DNA from: Candidatus Chromulinivoraceae bacterium
GTDB lineage: Bacteria; Patescibacteriota; Saccharimonadia; Saccharimonadales; Saccharimonadaceae
DNA: 64,000 nt
Direction of reading: 5' to 3'
Assembly (NCBI GenBank): GCA_035478595.1
Contig: DATIJL010000012.1
Location: forward strand, 62,001 to 126,000
The notes beneath the pieces were generated by a model. That model had not been told where the DNA came from and did no database searches. It saw only the letters and a program-made list of their open reading frames with translations. The position numbers were made by a program, and so were the translations under genes. This document shows, piece by piece, positions 16,085 through 24,570 of the stretch; the stretch's first letter is position 1; every line of letters starts with the position of its first letter.

Positions 16085-17350
16085 ATGCAGAAAAAACTCA
16101 GTTTACGGTTTCCTAAGAAATTTTTATGGGGAGCTGCGATAAGCGCACACCAGGTAGAAGGTGGTACGCACAACCAATGGTCCGTATGGGAGCTTGAAAA
16201 TGCTAAAACTCTGGCAGCGCAGGCTGAGTATCATTACGGTCAGCTAGATTCATGGACGCAGACAGAGATGGAAGCAAAAAATCCCAACAACTACGTTTCT
16301 GGTGCAGCAGTTGATCACTATAGTTTGTATCGGGATGATTTTGACTTGCTTAAAAAAATGAACATGAACGCTTTTCGGTTTAGTATCGAGTGGTCACGCG
16401 TTGAACCACAAGAAGGCGCATGGAATGTTGAGGCTGTAGAGCACTATAAGCAATACGCAGCTGAACTGCGAAAGCGGGGGATTGAACCTGTTGTGACACT
16501 TTTTCACTTTAGCTTGCCTGTATGGTTTAGTGCCCTCGGTGGTTTTGAAAAGCGTTCAAACGTACGATACTTTGTTCGTTTTGCAGAAAAAATAGTGCGT
16601 GAACTTGGCACTAACGTACGACTCATCCTAACTATTAACGAGGCAGATATCTATGCTCGTAATAGCTACCTGATAGGCGAGTGGCCGCCAAATGTAACGA
16701 GTCGATACCGCTATTGGCGTGTGATAAACAATCTTGCGTACGCACACAATAAGGCAGCGCAAGTGATTCATAGTATCAATCGTCGATATAGGGTATCAGT
16801 GGCGCATAACTCATCGTACGTGTATGCCGGGGATAACGCACTACTTAGCCGTAAGTATGCCGATTATCTACAGTACACAAAAGATGATTATTTTTTGCAT
16901 AAGGTTGTAAAGCAGTGCGACTTTTTGGGTATCAACTATTATACTAGTGATCGTGTCTACGGCTATCGGGTTCATAACCCCGACGAAGATGTGAGTGATC
17001 TGGGCTGGGATTTAAGTCCGGCTACGATTCAGTTTGCTCTAGAGCGCCTGCACGAGAAATATCATCTACCCATCATCATTACTGAGAATGGCCTTGCGGA
17101 TGGTCAAGACAAACAACGACAGCGGTGGATAACACAGACACTTATCGGTATGCAAAAAGCCATTGATAACGGGGTGAAGCTTGAGGGCTATTTATATTGG
17201 AGCCTGCTTGATAATTTTGAGTGGGACAAAGGCTTTTGGCCACGGTTTGGTCTTGCAGCTGTTAACCCTAAAACATTGGAGAGGTCCCTTCGTCCAAGTG
17301 CAGTCTGGTTTGGCAAAATAATTAAACACTTACGTACAGAGGTAAAGTAA
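16085..17350 (+). CDS. Glycoside hydrolase family 1 (beta-glycosidase)
   Basis: A 421-residue retaining beta-glycosidase of family 1. The N-terminal signature FPKKFLWGAAISAHQVEGG is canonical, the acid/base is the Glu of TINEADIY, the nucleophile is the Glu of IIITENGLADG, and the aglycone end YWSLLDNFEWDKGFWPRFGL is present. There is no signal peptide, so it would act in the cytosol on imported beta-glucosides or phospho-glycosides; the preference cannot be told. yvcK follows after 1 nt, forming a carbon-metabolism operon. Confidence 0.94.
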   Translation: MQKKLSLRFPKKFLWGAAISAHQVEGGTHNQWSVWELENAKTLAAQAEYHYGQLDSWTQTEMEAKNPNNYVSGAAVDHYSLYRDDFDLLKKMNMNAFRFSIEWSRVEPQEGAWNVEAVEHYKQYAAELRKRGIEPVVTLFHFSLPVWFSALGGFEKRSNVRYFVRFAEKIVRELGTNVRLILTINEADIYARNSYLIGEWPPNVTSRYRYWRVINNLAYAHNKAAQVIHSINRRYRVSVAHNSSYVYAGDNALLSRKYADYLQYTKDDYFLHKVVKQCDFLGINYYTSDRVYGYRVHNPDEDVSDLGWDLSPATIQFALERLHEKYHLPIIITENGLADGQDKQRQRWITQTLIGMQKAIDNGVKLEGYLYWSLLDNFEWDKGFWPRFGLAAVNPKTLERSLRPSAVWFGKIIKHLRTEVK

Positions 17351-17351
17351 T

Positions 17352-18374
17352 ATGAACGACCCATTTCCTAAAAATGATATCAAGATTGCGGTAATTGGTG
17401 GTGGAACGGGGAGCTTCACTCTTTTGAAAAGCCTTAAGGACTACACGAATTCCATCGCAGCGCTGGTTAATATGGCGGATGATGGTGGTAGTACCGGTGT
17501 TCTGCGTGACGAGCTGGGCACATTGCCGCCAGGTGATGTGCGTCAGTGCTTAGTTGCTTTAAGTGATTCTCCAAAAGTGCGTGATCTATTTAATTATCGT
17601 TTTGAAGAAGGTACGTTTCAGGGGCATGCGTTTGGAAACCTGCTTATTAGTGCTCTCGAAAAAATGACTGGTAGTTTTTCAGAAGCTGTCGAGACCGCCT
17701 CTGAAATTTTGCGTGTGAACGGTGTCGTTGTTCCCGCCACGCTCGATAACGTGCGTCTCAAAATGGAGTGGTCCGAAATAAGCGTTGTACTACAAGGCGA
17801 ACGCGTGATCGATGCTGAATACTTTGAACATGACCCTCGTAAGGCAACGATTTCACTTGTACCGAACGCTGTGGCTAATCCTACTGCACTTCAGGCAATC
17901 GAACAGGCTGACCTTGTTATTATTGCTCCGGGTGATCTATACACCTCACTCGGTCCACTGCTCGTAATCGATGGTGTGGGCGAAGCCCTACGGAAAAGCA
18001 AAGCAGTAGCCGTGTATGTTTCAAACTTGGTTACTAAACAAGGCCAGACCGAAGGCTTTTCTGTGGCTGATCATGCAGATGAGATCGAACGTTTTGCTGG
18101 TGGTCCATTCCTTGATTATGTACTGTATAACAAACAGGTACCAGATAAAGAGCTGGCTGCGCGCTACGAAGCGGAAAATGCCTACTTGGTAGAAGAGAAT
18201 CTGGCACAGCTAGGTAAGAAGCATTATAAGGCTGTAAGTGGTGAATTTTTGGGTCCTGTGGCAGCTGCTCATAAAGCAGACAGCTTGCCGGTTACACGCT
18301 CCCTGATTCGTCATGACTCCGTAGCGGTTGCGAGTGCCCTCATTGGCCTATATAATAGCCTCAATGTACACTAA
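17352..18374 (+). CDS. yvcK: YvcK/CofD-like protein (gluconeogenesis factor family)
   Basis: A 340-residue member of the YvcK family. The N-terminal nucleotide-binding loop VIGGGTGSFTLLKSLK is followed by NMADDGGSTGVLRDELGTLPPGDVRQCL, GHAFGNL and IIAPGDLYTSLGP. YvcK binds UDP-sugars and controls peptidoglycan and central carbon metabolism in Firmicutes; the fold is shared with the CofD transferase of F420 synthesis. It begins 1 nt after the GH1 stop. Its 3' end contains the promoter and start of the next gene (11-nt overlap). Confidence 0.9.
   Translation: MNDPFPKNDIKIAVIGGGTGSFTLLKSLKDYTNSIAALVNMADDGGSTGVLRDELGTLPPGDVRQCLVALSDSPKVRDLFNYRFEEGTFQGHAFGNLLISALEKMTGSFSEAVETASEILRVNGVVVPATLDNVRLKMEWSEISVVLQGERVIDAEYFEHDPRKATISLVPNAVANPTALQAIEQADLVIIAPGDLYTSLGPLLVIDGVGEALRKSKAVAVYVSNLVTKQGQTEGFSVADHADEIERFAGGPFLDYVLYNKQVPDKELAARYEAENAYLVEENLAQLGKKHYKAVSGEFLGPVAAAHKADSLPVTRSLIRHDSVAVASALIGLYNSLNVH
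18351..18356 (+). promoter_or_regulatory. -10 box inside yvcK driving the HAD-like gene
   Basis: TATAAT lies inside the last codons of yvcK and ends 7 nt before ATG 18364, so the downstream gene has its own leaderless promoter. Confidence 0.6.
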
Positions 18375-19053
18375 TACCTTTTTTGTTCTCGATTTCGACC
18401 GCTGTCTTGGTAATACTGTTTTATTTCAACAAATCCTTGAAGGGGTATTGGCTGAGACGGGGGTTTCCGCTAGTACCTTTGCCACAGCGCGTAATCGCAT
18501 AGAGGCTGAAGGTAAGACATTTGATACAATACGTCATACGCACCAGCTGCTTGAGCAAGCTGGTAGTTCGTCATCATGGACAGAAGTAAAAAAAGAATTT
18601 TTGTATCGTGCAAAACGTCAGGACGCGCTCCTGCCATATGCTCGTGAGCTTCTCCAGATTCTTGATGAACGTTCACTCGCGTATGGAATCGTTACGTATG
18701 GAGTAGAGGAAGCCTGGCAGCTTATTAAGCTTGAGGCGGCCAAATTACTCTATGTCCCGCATCTCGTGACTCATATTGAAGAAAAAGGCGAGTTGCTTAC
18801 TGGGTGGAAAAAAGATGATGGTTCGTTTTTGATACCGCCGGTTCTTACACAGAATTTTGAAGCCTTGCATGTGCAAGAAGTTTTTTTGCTAGATGACAAA
18901 GCTAAGAGCTTTTGGGGTACGCCCGAGGGAGTCCATGGGATCCATGTTGTTGCTCCTGGTGGCAATCCACTTCCATCACAACAGGGCGATGTTCCGCAGA
19001 ATGTGGTAGACGTAATTGGTCTGAACGGCGCGATCGACAGGCTATTCAATTAA
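18364..19053 (+). CDS. HAD-like hydrolase
   Basis: A 229-residue haloacid-dehalogenase-like protein. Motif I is FVLDFDRCLGN (DxD), a cap helix region follows, motif II is near YGIVTYGVEE and motif IV is VFLLDDKAKSFWG. The family hydrolyses phosphomonoesters; no substrate can be assigned. The longer frame from 18328 is rejected because the internal promoter points to 18364. It overlaps the end of yvcK by 11 nt. Confidence 0.8.
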   Translation: MYTNTFFVLDFDRCLGNTVLFQQILEGVLAETGVSASTFATARNRIEAEGKTFDTIRHTHQLLEQAGSSSSWTEVKKEFLYRAKRQDALLPYARELLQILDERSLAYGIVTYGVEEAWQLIKLEAAKLLYVPHLVTHIEEKGELLTGWKKDDGSFLIPPVLTQNFEALHVQEVFLLDDKAKSFWGTPEGVHGIHVVAPGGNPLPSQQGDVPQNVVDVIGLNGAIDRLFN

Positions 19054-19108
19054 CGGCTAATCCACATCATTGACAAAGCATAAACAGTATGCTATTGTTA
19101 AAAATGTT

Positions 19109-19327
19109 ATGGCACAAAACACAAAAAACACAACCAAAAAAGAACAAATGGAAGCTGTCATGGAATTGACTCGCCCTATTCCAAGTTCGCAAATGTCGCA
19201 AGACCTCAAAACAGCTGTTCTTATTGTTTCGGTTGTCGCCAATCTATTTGTCCTTACTGCTTGGATTGCTTTACAGGTGACGACACAATACGACGGTCAA
19301 ATCGCGAACTTCTTGTTTACTCGTTAG
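19109..19327 (+). CDS. Small single-pass membrane protein
   Basis: A 72-residue protein with a polar, Lys/Thr-rich N terminus and one hydrophobic segment at about 34-58 (TAVLIVSVVANLFVLTAWIAL). I place the start at ATG 19109, about 11 nt after a TATTGT box. It has its own terminator. Function unknown; no relatives recognised. Confidence 0.65.
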   Translation: MAQNTKNTTKKEQMEAVMELTRPIPSSQMSQDLKTAVLIVSVVANLFVLTAWIALQVTTQYDGQIANFLFTR

Positions 19328-19359
19328 TCCGCACACCCATAGTAGCTAAAAATACCACG

Positions 19360-19382
19360 ATACCCCTTAATGGGGTATTTTT
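19360..19382 (+). terminator. Intrinsic terminator before the dcw cluster
   Basis: ATACCCC (19360-19366) pairs with GGGGTAT (19372-19378) and runs into a T stretch. It separates the small membrane protein from the cell-division cluster. Confidence 0.85.
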
Positions 19383-19405
19383 AGTACCCCCGTAAAATTT
19401 GTTAG

Positions 19406-19427
19406 TTATCCACAAAAGTGTGGATAA
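19406..19427. promoter_or_regulatory. Pair of inverted DnaA-box-like sites upstream of mraZ
   Basis: TTATCCACA (19406-19414) and TGTGGATAA (19419-19427) are both perfect matches to the consensus DnaA box, in opposite orientation with 4 nt between them. They lie between a terminator and the mraZ promoter. They might control the dcw operon or titrate DnaA. The same bases could also form a hairpin, but no T-run follows. Confidence 0.65.
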
Positions 19428-19450
19428 ATTACCAGGTGACATGTACTACG

Positions 19451-19493
19451 TGGAAAAATAGGGGTTGTCGTGGGTAATGGTGGGTATTATAGT
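19451..19493 (+). promoter_or_regulatory. MraZ operator repeats and mraZ promoter
   Basis: Four pentamers, TGGAA, GGGGT, TGGGT and TGGGT, start at 19451, 19461, 19471 and 19481, exactly one helical turn apart. This is the spacing of known MraZ-binding TGGGN repeats. A -10-like TATTAT/TATAGT overlaps the last repeat (19485-19493), so MraZ binding should repress its own operon. Confidence 0.8.
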
Positions 19494-19599
19494 AAGGCCA
19501 GTGGAAAGAAGTGGGTAACACCACGAAAACAAAAAAGCCACTAGCACTAAAAAACAACTAACACTGAGCCTGATCTACCGGCAAGGAATAAAACCAGAA

Positions 19600-19962
19600 G
19601 TGGATTACTTCGAACGAAAGCTTGATGACAAGCGTCGGTTAACCATACCGACTGAGCTTCGAAATGAATTCGCGAGTGGCGTTGTTCTTACTAGGGGATT
19701 TGGCAAATATCTCCACCTCTACCCGCAAACAGTGTGGGACAGGGAAGTCGAACCGGCATTAGGGGGCAGCATTCTTGATGAAAGAGTCGCTGACCTTAAC
19801 GTTAAGTTTCGACGTGGGAAAACCAACGCGGATCTTGACCAAAAACAAGGTCGAGTGACTATTGAGCAACATCTGCTTGAGTACGCGGGGATTGACCGGG
19901 AGCTTATTGCAATTCGGGCGGGCGCCTACTGGCGTATCCTCGCTCCGGATCAAGAAGCATAG
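19600..19962 (+). CDS. mraZ: Transcriptional regulator MraZ
   Basis: A 120-residue MraZ with two AbrB-like half-domains: DYFERKLDDKRRLTIPTELRNEF and KTNADLDQKQGRVTIEQHLLEYAGI. MraZ forms rings that bind TGGGN repeats and represses the dcw cluster; four such repeats lie upstream. The start is GTG at 19600, about 110 nt after the predicted promoter. It heads the cluster but is separated from rsmH by a 383-nt leader. Confidence 0.93.
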   Translation: MDYFERKLDDKRRLTIPTELRNEFASGVVLTRGFGKYLHLYPQTVWDREVEPALGGSILDERVADLNVKFRRGKTNADLDQKQGRVTIEQHLLEYAGIDRELIAIRAGAYWRILAPDQEA

Positions 19963-20345
19963 TTAAAGCGCAAGAAGGCACCTTAAAAATTTAAACCAGA
20001 TAGTAAAAGATACCTCGAGGGCACCTATCTGGTAGCAGGATAGTGGAATAAACGGTACCACATTAAAAACACCGACGCACCTTCCTCTAAACAAAACACC
20101 TCCCAAAAAACTCCACCTCACACACATAAGTCTCTCAATCTGGATGATATGAGTTACACGTAACCCTAAACACATCCAGACACTTATTTACAAAAACAAA
20201 CACACCAAAAAAACAAAAATATCCTGTTACCAGTTAGGTGATCTCGAGTAAGCAAATCTTAATCTTATGATTCAAAACATCTATCACTAATTTTTATCAA
20301 AGAGGTGGCGCAGATGTGAAAGGTCGGCTAGAATGAGAGGAGCTT
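19963..20345 (+). other. Structured, G-poor leader between mraZ and rsmH
   Basis: This 383-nt stretch has no convincing gene. It holds CCAGATAG (19996-20003) pairing with CTATCTGG (20025-20032), TCTGGATG (20139-20146) pairing with CATCCAGA (20173-20180) around an inner GTTAC/GTAAC stem, and an almost G-free C/A-rich run at about 20060-20130. Such C-rich, G-poor RNA resembles Rho-loading sites, which is inference. The rsmH ribosome site GAGAGGAG closes the region. Confidence 0.55.
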
Positions 20346-21236
20346 ATGAGTATCAAAGAACATCCACCACATCATGTTCCGGTCCTGTTAGACAAGACGC
20401 TTGAAATGTTGCAACCTGAGTTAGGCGAGAGTTATCTCGATCTTACAGCGGGTTACGGCGGTCATGCACGAAAGTTTTTAGCAGTGACCAACAACTTCGA
20501 AGATTCTGTATTGGTAGATCGCGATGACTATGCAATTAGTCATTTAAGCGAGTTTGCCGAGAAAGGAGTCAGATTACTGCATACCGACTTCGCCAATGCT
20601 GCTCGTCAGCTTATCGAAGAGGGGAGGCAGTTCAATATCGTGTTGATTGATTTGGGGGTGTCATCACCGCAGCTCGATCAGCAAGAACGAGGGTTTTCTT
20701 TTACAAAAAATGGTCCGCTCGATATGCGTATGGATCGTCGCCAAGAAGTATCAGCCGAAACGCTGGTAAATACGGCATCAAAAGACGAGCTTGTGCGTAT
20801 TATTACGACCTATGGAGAGGAACCGCTTGGATTTGCTCGGCATATTGCCGATGCAATCTCCAAAGCAAGGCCACTTCATACGACAGAAGAACTCGCTGAG
20901 CTTATCAAACAAAATTATCGTGGCAAGTGGAAAAAAACCCACCCAGCTACGCGCACTTTTCAAGCACTCCGAATAGCGGTCAACCAAGAGCTACGGCAAG
21001 TTGAAGAAATGCTACCACTTTTACCCAAGTTGTTAAAACAAGGGGGAAGGGTGGGGGTTATCAGCTTTCATAGCCTCGAGGATCGGTTGGTCAAACAGTA
21101 CTTTAGCGAACAAAAAAATGCTGGGTACGAGGCCGAACTCGAAATCCTGACCAAAAAACCGCTAGCTGGGGATATTTACGACGTTCACAATCCGCGTTCC
21201 CGAAGTGCAAAACTTCGAGTCGCAGTGAAAAAATAA
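20346..21236 (+). CDS. rsmH: 16S rRNA (cytosine-1402-N4)-methyltransferase RsmH
   Basis: A 296-residue SAM-dependent methyltransferase (MraW) acting on C1402 of 16S rRNA. Landmarks: HHVPVLLDKTLEML at the N terminus, SAM-binding YLDLTAGYGGHARKFL, then IDLGVSSPQLDQQERGFSF and PLDMRMD, and near the end VISFHSLEDRLVKQYF. Length is close to the family norm. A strong AGAGGAG precedes the ATG. It stands after mraZ as in most dcw clusters. Confidence 0.96.
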   Translation: MSIKEHPPHHVPVLLDKTLEMLQPELGESYLDLTAGYGGHARKFLAVTNNFEDSVLVDRDDYAISHLSEFAEKGVRLLHTDFANAARQLIEEGRQFNIVLIDLGVSSPQLDQQERGFSFTKNGPLDMRMDRRQEVSAETLVNTASKDELVRIITTYGEEPLGFARHIADAISKARPLHTTEELAELIKQNYRGKWKKTHPATRTFQALRIAVNQELRQVEEMLPLLPKLLKQGGRVGVISFHSLEDRLVKQYFSEQKNAGYEAELEILTKKPLAGDIYDVHNPRSRSAKLRVAVKK

Positions 21237-21264
21237 AACAAAAAGAAGGAAGGGGCAAAACACC

Positions 21265-21330
21265 ATGCCAATCCACATTCCTGTACAAAACGAATCAGTA
21301 GAAACACAAGTTACTGTACGTTTTAAATAA
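21265..21330 (+). CDS. Possible 21-residue micropeptide between rsmH and ftsL
   Basis: A short frame MPIHIPVQNESVETQVTVRF-K lies behind AGAAGGAAGG and ends in TAA just before a strong hairpin (21338-21366). The peptide is polar, beta-prone and not hydrophobic. It could be a leader peptide, a remnant, or chance. The ribosome site and position inside the operon are the only support. Confidence 0.35.
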   Translation: MPIHIPVQNESVETQVTVRFK

Positions 21331-21337
21331 CAAGATC

Positions 21338-21366
21338 GGTGCGTCCACTAAAAAAGTGGACGCACC
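21338..21366 (+). other. Perfect hairpin between rsmH and ftsL, no T-run
   Basis: GGTGCGTCCACT (21338-21349) and AGTGGACGCACC (21355-21366) form a perfect 12-bp stem with an A5 loop. The downstream sequence is A/C-rich, so this is not a standard terminator. It may stabilise or process the dcw mRNA. Confidence 0.7.
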
Positions 21367-21399
21367 ACCAAAACAAAAAATAAACAAGAAAAATACAAA

Positions 21400-21750
21400 A
21401 TGTCATACTCACGAAGCACACAATTCAGCACGCGCCGCTCCGGAAGCTGGGGTCGCAACCAGAACAACACGCGTTTTGCTTCGCCTGTCAAACTTGGCCC
21501 AGTGACACATACGGTGCTTGTCGCCCTTATGATTACCGTGCTCGGTTTGATATACTTGACTCAGGCAACTCGTGCAACAAGTTATGACTATGAAGCGCAA
21601 AAGATCGATAGCAAAATCGCTGATCTTAATAACCAAAAGACCGATCTTCAGGTAGAGAATGCTCGTCTGACCGCGCTAGAGAACGTCCAGAACTCGAGCG
21701 TTGCGCGTAATATGACGCAACCTTCTCAGACTGACTACGTCGGCGAATAG
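21400..21750 (+). CDS. ftsL: FtsL-like cell division protein
   Basis: A 116-residue bitopic protein: a basic, Ser/Arg/Asn-rich cytosolic tail (1-35), one membrane segment (about 37-57, HTVLVALMITVLGLIYLTQ) and an extracytoplasmic coiled coil rich in Asp, Lys and Leu (IADLNNQKTDLQVENARLTAL). This is the FtsL/septum-initiator layout, and the position between rsmH and ftsI is diagnostic. Sequence itself is weakly conserved, so the name rests on layout and place. Confidence 0.82.
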   Translation: MSYSRSTQFSTRRSGSWGRNQNNTRFASPVKLGPVTHTVLVALMITVLGLIYLTQATRATSYDYEAQKIDSKIADLNNQKTDLQVENARLTALENVQNSSVARNMTQPSQTDYVGE

Positions 21751-21757
21751 AGAGAAA

Positions 21758-23533
21758 ATGCTACTAGATTTCAAAAAAGGCAGCCGCGCGCAGACTCTTG
21801 CCATTCTGACACTTGTCATTATGGCTATTTTTGTCGTTCGGCTATTTTATTTGCAAATTATTAAGCATGACTATTATGTGGCACAAGCAAACGCCGAGCA
21901 ACTGAAGCAGCTAGCCATTCCCGCAATGCGTGGTCAGATTTATGCGATGGATGACAGTACGCCGGTGCCACTTGTACTGAATGAGGCTGTGTATACGGTG
22001 TTCGCAGATCCACATGTGGTTGATAAGCAGCAGGACATGGTTGATCTCATCCACAGGGTCGCTGGTGGCAATGCTCGGCCCAATCTTGATACACTGCTAG
22101 CAAATAAAGACTCAAGATATCAGGTTCTAGCGACTAAGGTAACACGTCAGCAGGCACAGATGATGAAAGATGCCAACCTGAAGGGCCTTGGGTTTCAACA
22201 GGAAAGCCAACGTGTTTATCCGGAAGGTCAGTTAGCGGCACAGGTACTTGGTTTTGTGAATGCTGACGGCCAGGGTCAATATGGCATTGAAGATGCAATG
22301 AATGATCAACTAACTGGCAAAGATGGCTTATTGCAATCGGTAACGGATGTGAGTAATGTACCACTCACAATTGGTAATAAAAACATCAATATTCCAGCTC
22401 AGAACGGTCGAAATGTTGTGCTGACGATTGATCGTAACGTACAGGCGTATACCGAACAGGCGCTCAATAAGGGTATCCAGGATATCAAGTCACGTCTTCA
22501 TACGAATGATGAGCCAAAGGGTAGCGTACTGGTTATGGATCCGCAAACTGGAAAAGTTCTTGCAATGGCTAACTTTCCTACCTACAATCCGGGTGACTTT
22601 GGTAACGTTACTAATGCTGCGGCCTTTAATAATGCGACTATCAGCGACCCGTACGAGCCAGGTTCTGACATTAAGACAATTACTATGACGACCGGTGTAG
22701 ATAAAGGTGTTGTCACTCCGGATTCCACTTACAATAACACTGACTTCATTAAAGTTGACGATATCACCATTACGAACGCCACTAAAGGACAGACGGGCAA
22801 TATTACATTGCAACACGCGCTTAATTATTCGCTTAACACTGGGTTTGTCACGGTGGCTCAGCGCCTTGGAGATGGTACGAATATTACTCTTGATGCTCGC
22901 AACGCGATGTATGACTATTTTCACAACAAGCTGCGCCTAGGCAAGCTCACAGGTATTCAATTGGCAAATGAACAGGCTGGTACGGTTATTCCGCCGAGTG
23001 ATCCACAAGGTAACGCTGTGCGCTATTCGAATATGGCATTCGGACAGGGCTTAGACGTGACCATGTTACAGGTAGGCGCGGCATTTAGCACGGTTATGAA
23101 CGGGGGTACGTACCACACGCCGTATATTGTTGCTGGCACAATGAATGATGAGGGCGATACGTTTACACCGTCACAACCTAAGACGTCCACCGATAATGTT
23201 ATTAAGCCAAGTACCTCGGATACGATGCGTACAATGGTACACGATGCTCGTTCGGCGTTTTATGCGGGCAAAGATAGGCCAGGCTATTATGTTGGTGGCA
23301 AGACGGGTACATCACAGACAATTGAAAACGGTCGCTATGTGGATAACCAGACGATTGGTACATATCTTGGCTATGGCGGCGATTCTAACTCGAGTAAGGG
23401 GCCGAAATATGTCATAATGGTGCAAGTATCAGGTAAAAACATGAATCTTGCCGGCAATACCGACGCCATGCCAGTTTTTACGGATATTTCGAACTGGCTA
23501 CTAGGGTACATGAAGTTGCAACCGAAGGGATAA
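21758..23533 (+). CDS. ftsI: Division-specific penicillin-binding protein (FtsI/PBP2-type transpeptidase)
   Basis: A 591-residue class B PBP. It has a membrane anchor at about 12-32, a dimerisation/pedestal domain, and a transpeptidase domain with the catalytic SxxK in EPGSDIKTITM, an SxN in NYSLNTGFV and the KTG triad in VGGKTGTSQT. It cross-links septal peptidoglycan outside the membrane together with FtsW. The start lies 7 nt after ftsL, and mraY begins 2 nt after its stop. Residues fit a functional enzyme. Confidence 0.94.
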   Translation: MLLDFKKGSRAQTLAILTLVIMAIFVVRLFYLQIIKHDYYVAQANAEQLKQLAIPAMRGQIYAMDDSTPVPLVLNEAVYTVFADPHVVDKQQDMVDLIHRVAGGNARPNLDTLLANKDSRYQVLATKVTRQQAQMMKDANLKGLGFQQESQRVYPEGQLAAQVLGFVNADGQGQYGIEDAMNDQLTGKDGLLQSVTDVSNVPLTIGNKNINIPAQNGRNVVLTIDRNVQAYTEQALNKGIQDIKSRLHTNDEPKGSVLVMDPQTGKVLAMANFPTYNPGDFGNVTNAAAFNNATISDPYEPGSDIKTITMTTGVDKGVVTPDSTYNNTDFIKVDDITITNATKGQTGNITLQHALNYSLNTGFVTVAQRLGDGTNITLDARNAMYDYFHNKLRLGKLTGIQLANEQAGTVIPPSDPQGNAVRYSNMAFGQGLDVTMLQVGAAFSTVMNGGTYHTPYIVAGTMNDEGDTFTPSQPKTSTDNVIKPSTSDTMRTMVHDARSAFYAGKDRPGYYVGGKTGTSQTIENGRYVDNQTIGTYLGYGGDSNSSKGPKYVIMVQVSGKNMNLAGNTDAMPVFTDISNWLLGYMKLQPKG

Positions 23534-23535
23534 AA

Positions 23536-24567
23536 ATGGACCAACACATTCAGCTGACACATAACCTAACTAATACATTTCTTTTGAGCGTCAGCGCTTT
23601 TCTACTGGCAATGCTTTTAACACCGGTATACACGTTTATAGCATACCGCTATAAGTTTTGGAAAAAACAGCGCAGTACCAGTACGACAGGAGAGAAGCTA
23701 GAAGTCTTCACAAAACTCCACGCTGATAAATTTAAGCGTAACATTCCAACCATGGCGGGTATTATTGGTGTTGTTTCAATAGGACTTGTAACGTTCTTCT
23801 TTAACCTTGACCGAGCGCAGACGTGGTTGCCCCTGGCGGCACTTTTTGGCGGTGGCGCGGTAGGACTACTTGATGATGTGATCAATATCCGTGGGCAGGG
23901 TAACGGTGTTGCAGGGCTTCGTTCAAGTTTGAAATTTGCTATGATTACCGTAGTAGCACTTGTTCTCGGTTGGTTCTTCTATGCAAAACTTGGCTATAAC
24001 AGCATTCATCTACCGTATCTTGGTGATATTATTTTGGGCTGGTGGATCGTACCACTATTCGTTTTTGCAGTTGTTGCAACAGGCAATGCCGTTAATATCA
24101 GTGATGGTCTTGATGGCCTGGCTGGCGGCTTGCTCGCTATTAGCTACGGATCATTCGGAATGATTGCGCTACTACAAGGCCATCTTTTGCTCTCTGGTTT
24201 TTGCTTCACAGTTCTAGGTGCGCTACTCAGTTACCTGTGGTTTAATATTTATCCGGCGCGGTTCTTTATGGGCGATGTTGGAAGTTTTGCATTTGGAACG
24301 AGCCTTGGTGTAGTGGCGATGCTAACCAATACGCTTTTCCTTTTGCCAATCATTGGTATTTTGTTTGTCATAGAGGCGGGTTCGAGTCTCATCCAGATCG
24401 TTAGCAAGCGCGTTTTTCATCGCAAAATATTTATCTCTGCACCAATCCATCACCACCTTGAGGCGAAAGGTTGGCCTGAGACAAAGGTAACTATGCGTTT
24501 TTGGGTGATCGCCTGTGTTGCTGGTTTTGCAGGTGTTCTTCTAGCTCTCACAGGAGGTCATGTTTAG
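23536..24567 (+). CDS. mraY: Phospho-N-acetylmuramoyl-pentapeptide transferase MraY
   Basis: A 343-residue polytopic enzyme that makes lipid I from UDP-MurNAc-pentapeptide and undecaprenyl phosphate. Family motifs: GLLDDVINI (Asp pair), NAVNISDGLDGLAGGL, FFMGDVGSFAFG (where GDTGS is common) and the His motif PIHHHLEAKGWPE. About ten hydrophobic segments. It is packed between ftsI (2 nt) and ftsW (3 nt). Its presence shows that the organism makes its own peptidoglycan lipid intermediates. Confidence 0.95.
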   Translation: MDQHIQLTHNLTNTFLLSVSAFLLAMLLTPVYTFIAYRYKFWKKQRSTSTTGEKLEVFTKLHADKFKRNIPTMAGIIGVVSIGLVTFFFNLDRAQTWLPLAALFGGGAVGLLDDVINIRGQGNGVAGLRSSLKFAMITVVALVLGWFFYAKLGYNSIHLPYLGDIILGWWIVPLFVFAVVATGNAVNISDGLDGLAGGLLAISYGSFGMIALLQGHLLLSGFCFTVLGALLSYLWFNIYPARFFMGDVGSFAFGTSLGVVAMLTNTLFLLPIIGILFVIEAGSSLIQIVSKRVFHRKIFISAPIHHHLEAKGWPETKVTMRFWVIACVAGFAGVLLALTGGHV

Positions 24568-24570
24568 TCT

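Noticed and set aside
19963-20175. Minus-strand 70-codon frame in the mraZ-rsmH leader
   Set aside because: Low-complexity product of the C/A-rich leader read backwards, no ribosome site or promoter.
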